Shown here piece after piece: positions 7,133 through 10,024 of a stretch of 10,024 bases of DNA; position 1 is the first letter of the stretch, and the number at the start of each line of letters is the position of its first letter. This stretch comes from Prevotellaceae bacterium (lineage in GTDB: Bacteria; Bacteroidota; Bacteroidia; Bacteroidales; UBA932). Location of the stretch: positions 1-10,024 of the forward strand of contig JAISPE010000119.1 of assembly GCA_031275145.1 (NCBI GenBank). The letters are read 5' to 3'. The translations under genes were made by a program, and so were the position numbers. The notes under the pieces were generated by a model that made no database searches, was not told the DNA's origin, and was given only the letters and a program-made list of their open reading frames with translations.

Positions 7133-7381
7133 TTTATCCAAATTTTAAAAAATTATACATTAATTTACTTAATCGCATATTAAAACAAATACTATGTGTA
7201 AAAGTTTTATCAATCTTGATTAATATGACATAGAGAGAAATTATAACTCCTTTTTGACATAATTCTTTTTTCCCTTTTTTGACATAATTAACAGAATTTT
7301 CATAATTTACATAATCTGTTAATTTTGCAAATGTTGTTAATTATGTCAAAAAAGCCCCGATACAGGATTGTGAAGCGTAAT
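7133..7381. other. AT-rich intergenic region between the Uma2 pair and sodB
   Basis: About 250 bases without a gene. The part next to sodB (7133-7230) should hold its promoter: on the minus strand a TTTG near 7180 is followed about 18 nt later by a poor match to TAnnTTTG (TAAATTAA). The middle holds three copies of a TTTTTGACATAATT motif, two direct and one inverted. I see no terminator with a T-run for the Uma2 transcript. Confidence 0.55.
7274..7354. repeat. 81-bp element with perfect 20-bp inverted repeats
   Basis: CTTTTTTGACATAATTAACA (7274-7293) is the exact reverse complement of 7335-7354, with 41 bp between. A further direct copy of the core, CTTTTTGACATAATT, lies at 7250-7264. The left arm segment AATTAACAG (7286-7294) can alternatively pair with CTGTTAATT (7316-7324). 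The spacer carries TAATTTTG (7320-7327), a match to the Bacteroidetes -7 box on the plus strand, 19 nt after TTTT (7297-7300). The arms start with T and end with A, the opposite of a bidirectional terminator. Confidence 0.85.
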
Positions 7382-7954
7382 TTAATATATATCATTCAAA
7401 TCAATTTCTATCCCGTCGAAAATGTTTACGGGGACTTTTCCGGTTTCGTATATTGTTCCGTTATCATATTTTCCGTCGGGCTGCAGGATAAATGCTTCGA
7501 TACCCTTCGAAGGATAGACAATCCAGTATTCACGAACGCCGGCTTTTTCGTATAAATCGAATTTTACTGTCAGATCGTATCTGGCAGTCGAAACCGACTG
7601 TATTTCGGCGATGAAGTCGGGGGCGCCGAGACAGCCTCTTTCGTCTAATTTCGACGGATCGCATACGATACAGATATCGGGCTGTACAACAGTGTCGATC
7701 TTATTGTCTTCTCTTTCGCCGTTTCCGGGCAGACGCACATCGAAAGGAGCATGGAAAACTTCACATTTTCCTTTGTGTCTTTCAATTATGAGATATAATT
7801 TTACACATAATCTCATGCTTATTTCCTGATGTCGTGTTTTCGGAGCAGACATCATGTTGATAAGTCCGTTCACCAGTTCACGCCGTTTATCGTCTATCCA
7901 TGTCAGATAGTCGGCATACGTATAATGTTTGTTGGGGTCTAATATGAGTTCCAT
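7382..7954 (-). CDS. Uma2 (DUF820) family PD-(D/E)XK nuclease-fold protein, copy 1
   Basis: A 190-residue protein of the Uma2 family, predicted to have the restriction-endonuclease fold; the true role of the family is largely unknown. Visible features are YADYLTWIDDKRRELVNG (13-30), MMSAPKTRHQEI (34-45), QPDICIV (91-97) with Asp93, APDFIAEIQS (111-120) with Glu117, Lys131 in TVKFDLYE, and GVREYWIV (139-146). Asp93-Glu117-Lys131 is the expected catalytic set and is complete. The family's common SPST after the Glu reads SVST here, a departure from copy 2. The start is ATG 7954, 5 nt after the stop of copy 2, so the two are cotranscribed. There is no methyltransferase or other restriction partner nearby. 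The C-terminus stops at NDIY, five residues earlier than copy 2. Confidence 0.9.
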   Translation of the reverse strand: MELILDPNKHYTYADYLTWIDDKRRELVNGLINMMSAPKTRHQEISMRLCVKLYLIIERHKGKCEVFHAPFDVRLPGNGEREDNKIDTVVQPDICIVCDPSKLDERGCLGAPDFIAEIQSVSTARYDLTVKFDLYEKAGVREYWIVYPSKGIEAFILQPDGKYDNGTIYETGKVPVNIFDGIEIDLNDIY

Positions 7955-8317
7955 AATCTCTATAATTTCAATATATCTTTAAATATATCACTATACTCAA
8001 TTTCTATTCCGTCGAAAATATGTACGGGAATTTTTCCGTCTTCATATACTGTTCCCTTATCGTACTTTCCGTCGGATTGCAGGATAAATACCTGTACCGC
8101 TGCGGGCAAAACTACCCAGTACTCGCGCACGCCAACGGCTTCGTAAAGATTGAATTTTTCGCCGAGGTCATATTTAATCGTCGAAGGAGAATATATTTCG
8201 GCAATAAAATCCGGCGCGCCGAGACAACCGCGTTCTTCAATTTTAGCGGGGTTGCATACGATACAGATATCGGGCTGTACAACGGTGTCGATCTTATTGT
8301 CTTCTCTTTCGCCGTTT
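7661..8317. repeat. Tandem gene duplication; near-identical 64-bp core in both Uma2 copies
   Basis: The segment 7661-7724 recurs at 8254-8317 (offset 593 bp) with a single mismatch in 64 bp. It encodes the part around NGEREDNKIDTVVQPDICIVC, including the catalytic Asp. The rest of the two genes has diverged to about 70% at protein level. Confidence 0.85.
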
Positions 8318-8547
8318 TTGGGCAACCGCACATCAAAAGGGACAGGATAAATTTTACATCCTCCTCTATTGCGTTCAATTATGTTATACAATTTCGCACT
8401 CAAATTCATAATTATCTCCTGATGTTGTGCTTTCGGCGCAGACATCATTCTAATATATCCGTCTACCAGTTCGCGCCGCTTATCGTCCATCCATGTCAGA
8501 TAGTCGGCATACGAGTAACGCTTTTCTGTATCTAATAACAATTCCAT
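7960..8547 (-). CDS. Uma2 (DUF820) family PD-(D/E)XK nuclease-fold protein, copy 2
   Basis: A 195-residue paralogue of the downstream gene, about 70% identical by hand count. It has the same predicted nuclease-fold residues: Asp93 (QPDICIV), Glu117 (APDFIAEIYSPST) and Lys131 (GEKFNLYE), then GVREYWVV. Unlike copy 1 it keeps the standard SPST motif. The start is ATG 8547; the frame continues to a TTG at 8574, but alignment with copy 1 (MELILD versus MELLLD) and the promoter at 8572-8603 both rule out the longer form. It is the first gene of a two-gene minus-strand unit and diverges from the GH109 gene. Neither copy shows a signal peptide or membrane segment. Function beyond the fold is unknown. 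Confidence 0.92.
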   Translation of the reverse strand: MELLLDTEKRYSYADYLTWMDDKRRELVDGYIRMMSAPKAQHQEIIMNLSAKLYNIIERNRGGCKIYPVPFDVRLPKNGEREDNKIDTVVQPDICIVCNPAKIEERGCLGAPDFIAEIYSPSTIKYDLGEKFNLYEAVGVREYWVVLPAAVQVFILQSDGKYDKGTVYEDGKIPVHIFDGIEIEYSDIFKDILKL

Positions 8548-8571
8548 AATAACAATAAATAAAACTTGCCA

Positions 8572-8603
8572 CAAAATTACATGAAATTTTATAAACTCAC
8601 AAA
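8572..8603 (-). promoter_or_regulatory. Promoter of the Uma2 gene pair
   Basis: On the minus strand TTTG (8603-8600) is followed by a 20-nt spacer and TAATTTTG (8579-8572), a full match to the Bacteroidetes -33/-7 consensus TTTG...TAnnTTTG. Transcription would start near 8566, about 20 nt before the ATG at 8547. Confidence 0.7.
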
Positions 8604-8611
8604 AATTACGT

Positions 8612-8619
8612 TATCTTTG
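8612..8619 (+). promoter_or_regulatory. Candidate -7 box of the GH109 gene
   Basis: TATCTTTG matches TAnnTTTG, 65 nt before the ATG at 8685. The expected -33 position holds TTTA/TTTT (8587-8591) rather than TTTG. The upstream part overlaps the divergent Uma2 promoter, whose -33 box lies inside this promoter's spacer. Confidence 0.5.
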
Positions 8620-8684
8620 TGAAAATTTTTAACAAAAATTACAGTTTGGTTGTTATAGAAACAGATAAAATTATACTAATTAAA

Positions 8685-10024
8685 ATGAAGCGATTATCAC
8701 TACTTTTCTTATTTTTGCCGGCGCTTTTTTATGTGACGGCCTGTACTGCTCTGGCTCAATCGGATAGCAGAGTAATAAAAACGGCTGTTCCTTCGCGTCC
8801 TGCCGGTCAAACGGATGTATTACAGTTGAAAGCGCCGGCTATTCCTGTTGTCAGGATTGCGTTCATTGGTCTGGGCGCGCGCGGTTCGAGTGCGGTAGGG
8901 CGTATTACAAACATCGACGGTGTTGAAATTGTGGCGTTATGCGATGTTCTTGAAAAAAATGTAAAAAAAGCAAACGAACAGCTGGAGAAGAAAGGGCTTC
9001 CACGTGCACGGGAATTTTTCGGCGACACTGCCGTATGGCGCAAAGTCACAGCCCTCCCGAATGTTGATCTTGTCTATATCGTTACCGACTGGGTACATCA
9101 TGCCCCCATAGGAATACAGGCGATGAAAGACGGAAAACATGTGGCAATCGAAGTGCCGGCAGCTATAAGTATGGACGAAATATGGGCGCTGATCAATACT
9201 TCGGAACAGACACGCAAACATTGTATTCAGCTCGAAAACTGTGTGTACGATTTTTTTGAACTGACTACTCTGAACATGGTGCAGCACGGTCTTCTGGGCG
9301 AAATTATTCATGGCGAAGGCGCATATATCCACGGATTGCAGCCATACTGGGATTCATACTGGAACGATTGGCGCATGAAATTTAACCGGACACACAGGGG
9401 CGACGTTTATCCTACACATGGACTGGGACCTGTCTGTCTGGCGATGAACATACACCGCGGCGACAAGTTGAATTATCTGGTTTCGGTAGATACGAAGGCT
9501 GTCGGTAATCCCGCTTTTCTGAAAGAAAAACGCGGCGTCGAAGTGAAAGATTTCCGCAACGGCGATCATACAACAACTTTAATCAGTACCGAACAGGGAA
9601 AAACAATTATGATTCAACATAACGTAACTTCCCCGCGTCCGTATGACCGGCTGTATCAACTGACCGGAACAAAAGGCTTTGCAAATAAATATCCGGTAAC
9701 CGGCTATGCACTTGCTGCGGATGCAATAGACGAAGAGATTGCTAAAAATCACGAAAATCTGAATGCTCACAGCTTTGTGCCGAAAGAGGTGGAAAAGGCT
9801 TTAATGGAAAAATATAAACATCCTGTCGTAAAGGATATCGAAGAAAAAGCCAGACGGGTAGGCGGTCATGGAGGTATGGACTTTATCATGGATTACCGTC
9901 TGATTTACTGTCTGCAAAAAGGTCTTCCCTTAGATATGGACGTGTACGATCTCGCGGAATGGTGCAGCCTGATTCCTTTAACGGAAATATCTCTGGACAA
10001 CAATTCCGCTCCGGTAGAAATACC
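8685..10024 (+). CDS. GH109-type glycosidase (alpha-N-acetylgalactosaminidase-like), 3' partial
   Basis: The frame runs from ATG 8685 to the window end without a stop: 446 full codons. It is a Gfo/Idh/MocA-fold protein of the GH109 kind, which removes alpha-linked GalNAc through an NAD-dependent oxidation-elimination mechanism. The N-terminus is an export signal: hydrophobic residues 4-17, then VTAC (lipobox-like, Cys20) and ALA before Gln25, so either lipoprotein or signal peptidase I processing is possible. The Rossmann motif IGLGARG is at 61-67; DGKHVAIEVPAA at 149-160; ENCVYD at 184-189; GEGAYIHG at 210-217; WNDWR at 226-230; YPTHGLGP at 242-249; GGHGGMDF at 393-400; LPLDMDVYD at 414-422. 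These are hallmarks of GH109. Homologues end shortly after a PVxIPDFTRG-like stretch, so only about 10-20 residues seem missing. Likely acts on host mucin-type or other GalNAc glycans in the periplasm or at the surface; plain oxidoreductase activity is the alternative. Confidence 0.92.
   Translation, partial: MKRLSLLFLFLPALFYVTACTALAQSDSRVIKTAVPSRPAGQTDVLQLKAPAIPVVRIAFIGLGARGSSAVGRITNIDGVEIVALCDVLEKNVKKANEQLEKKGLPRAREFFGDTAVWRKVTALPNVDLVYIVTDWVHHAPIGIQAMKDGKHVAIEVPAAISMDEIWALINTSEQTRKHCIQLENCVYDFFELTTLNMVQHGLLGEIIHGEGAYIHGLQPYWDSYWNDWRMKFNRTHRGDVYPTHGLGPVCLAMNIHRGDKLNYLVSVDTKAVGNPAFLKEKRGVEVKDFRNGDHTTTLISTEQGKTIMIQHNVTSPRPYDRLYQLTGTKGFANKYPVTGYALAADAIDEEIAKNHENLNAHSFVPKEVEKALMEKYKHPVVKDIEEKARRVGGHGGMDFIMDYRLIYCLQKGLPLDMDVYDLAEWCSLIPLTEISLDNNSAPVEI

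Noticed and set aside
7274..7354. Inverted repeat read as a transcription terminator of the Uma2 genes
   Set aside because: The arms begin with T and end with A on both strands, so no T-run follows the stem, and the stem is AT-rich.
8020..8535. 171-codon plus-strand reading frame over Uma2 copy 2
   Set aside because: A similar antisense frame partly occurs over copy 1, as expected from the duplication. The sense strand carries the conserved Uma2 motifs.
7382..8547. A restriction-modification or defence island around the Uma2 pair
   Set aside because: No methyltransferase, helicase, toxin-antitoxin or other defence gene is present nearby; neighbours are sodB and a glycosidase.
1..10024. CRISPR arrays, tRNA or rRNA genes, insertion sequences with transposases, integrases
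   Set aside because: I looked for spaced direct repeats, cloverleaf or T-loop patterns and transposase or recombinase motifs and found none in any gap or frame.

Overview
The window looks like a chromosomal segment from a member of the Bacteroidales. The evidence is the gene families present: DUF5018/DUF5000-type surface modules, a beta-propeller/CRD/OmpA_C envelope protein of the PorE type, a Bacteroidetes-style SodB, butyrate kinase and a GH109 glycosidase. Promoter-like TAnnTTTG boxes with upstream TTTG, a lack of clear Shine-Dalgarno sequences, and signal peptides followed by Gln all fit this phylum. I cannot name a species. Most of the window is ordinary accessory and housekeeping chromosome, and I see no complete new defence, mobile or biosynthetic system.

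Layout. (1) 1-1083 (+): the 3' part of a large surface protein with tandem 87-residue repeats and a discoidin-like end, closed by a strong terminator at 1134-1173. (2) 1174-1579: a gene-free stretch holding a 35-bp inverted repeat (32/35) and a short array with an exact 9-bp period. (3) 1580-5247 (+): a three-gene operon of dapB, a PorE-like envelope protein and metX, with a 15-nt gap and a 4-nt overlap. (4) 5357-7132 (-): sodB followed by a lone butyrate kinase gene, convergent with the operon. (5) 7133-7381: an AT-rich intergenic region with a perfect 20-bp inverted repeat around a promoter-like box. (6) 7382-8547 (-): two tandem Uma2-family nuclease-fold genes, about 70% identical. (7) 8685-10024 (+): a GH109-type glycosidase cut off by the window end, divergent from the Uma2 pair across overlapping promoters.

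How the genes fit together. DapB (lysine/diaminopimelate branch) and MetX (methionine branch) both belong to aspartate-family amino-acid synthesis; the envelope protein between them is the odd partner. SodB and butyrate kinase suit an anaerobic fermenter that meets occasional oxygen. The surface protein and the GH109 enzyme suggest a glycan-using, host- or gut-associated life. The most curious items are the repeat upstream of sodB, the repeat-bearing gap before dapB, the degenerate OmpA_C domain, and the uneven divergence of the Uma2 pair.
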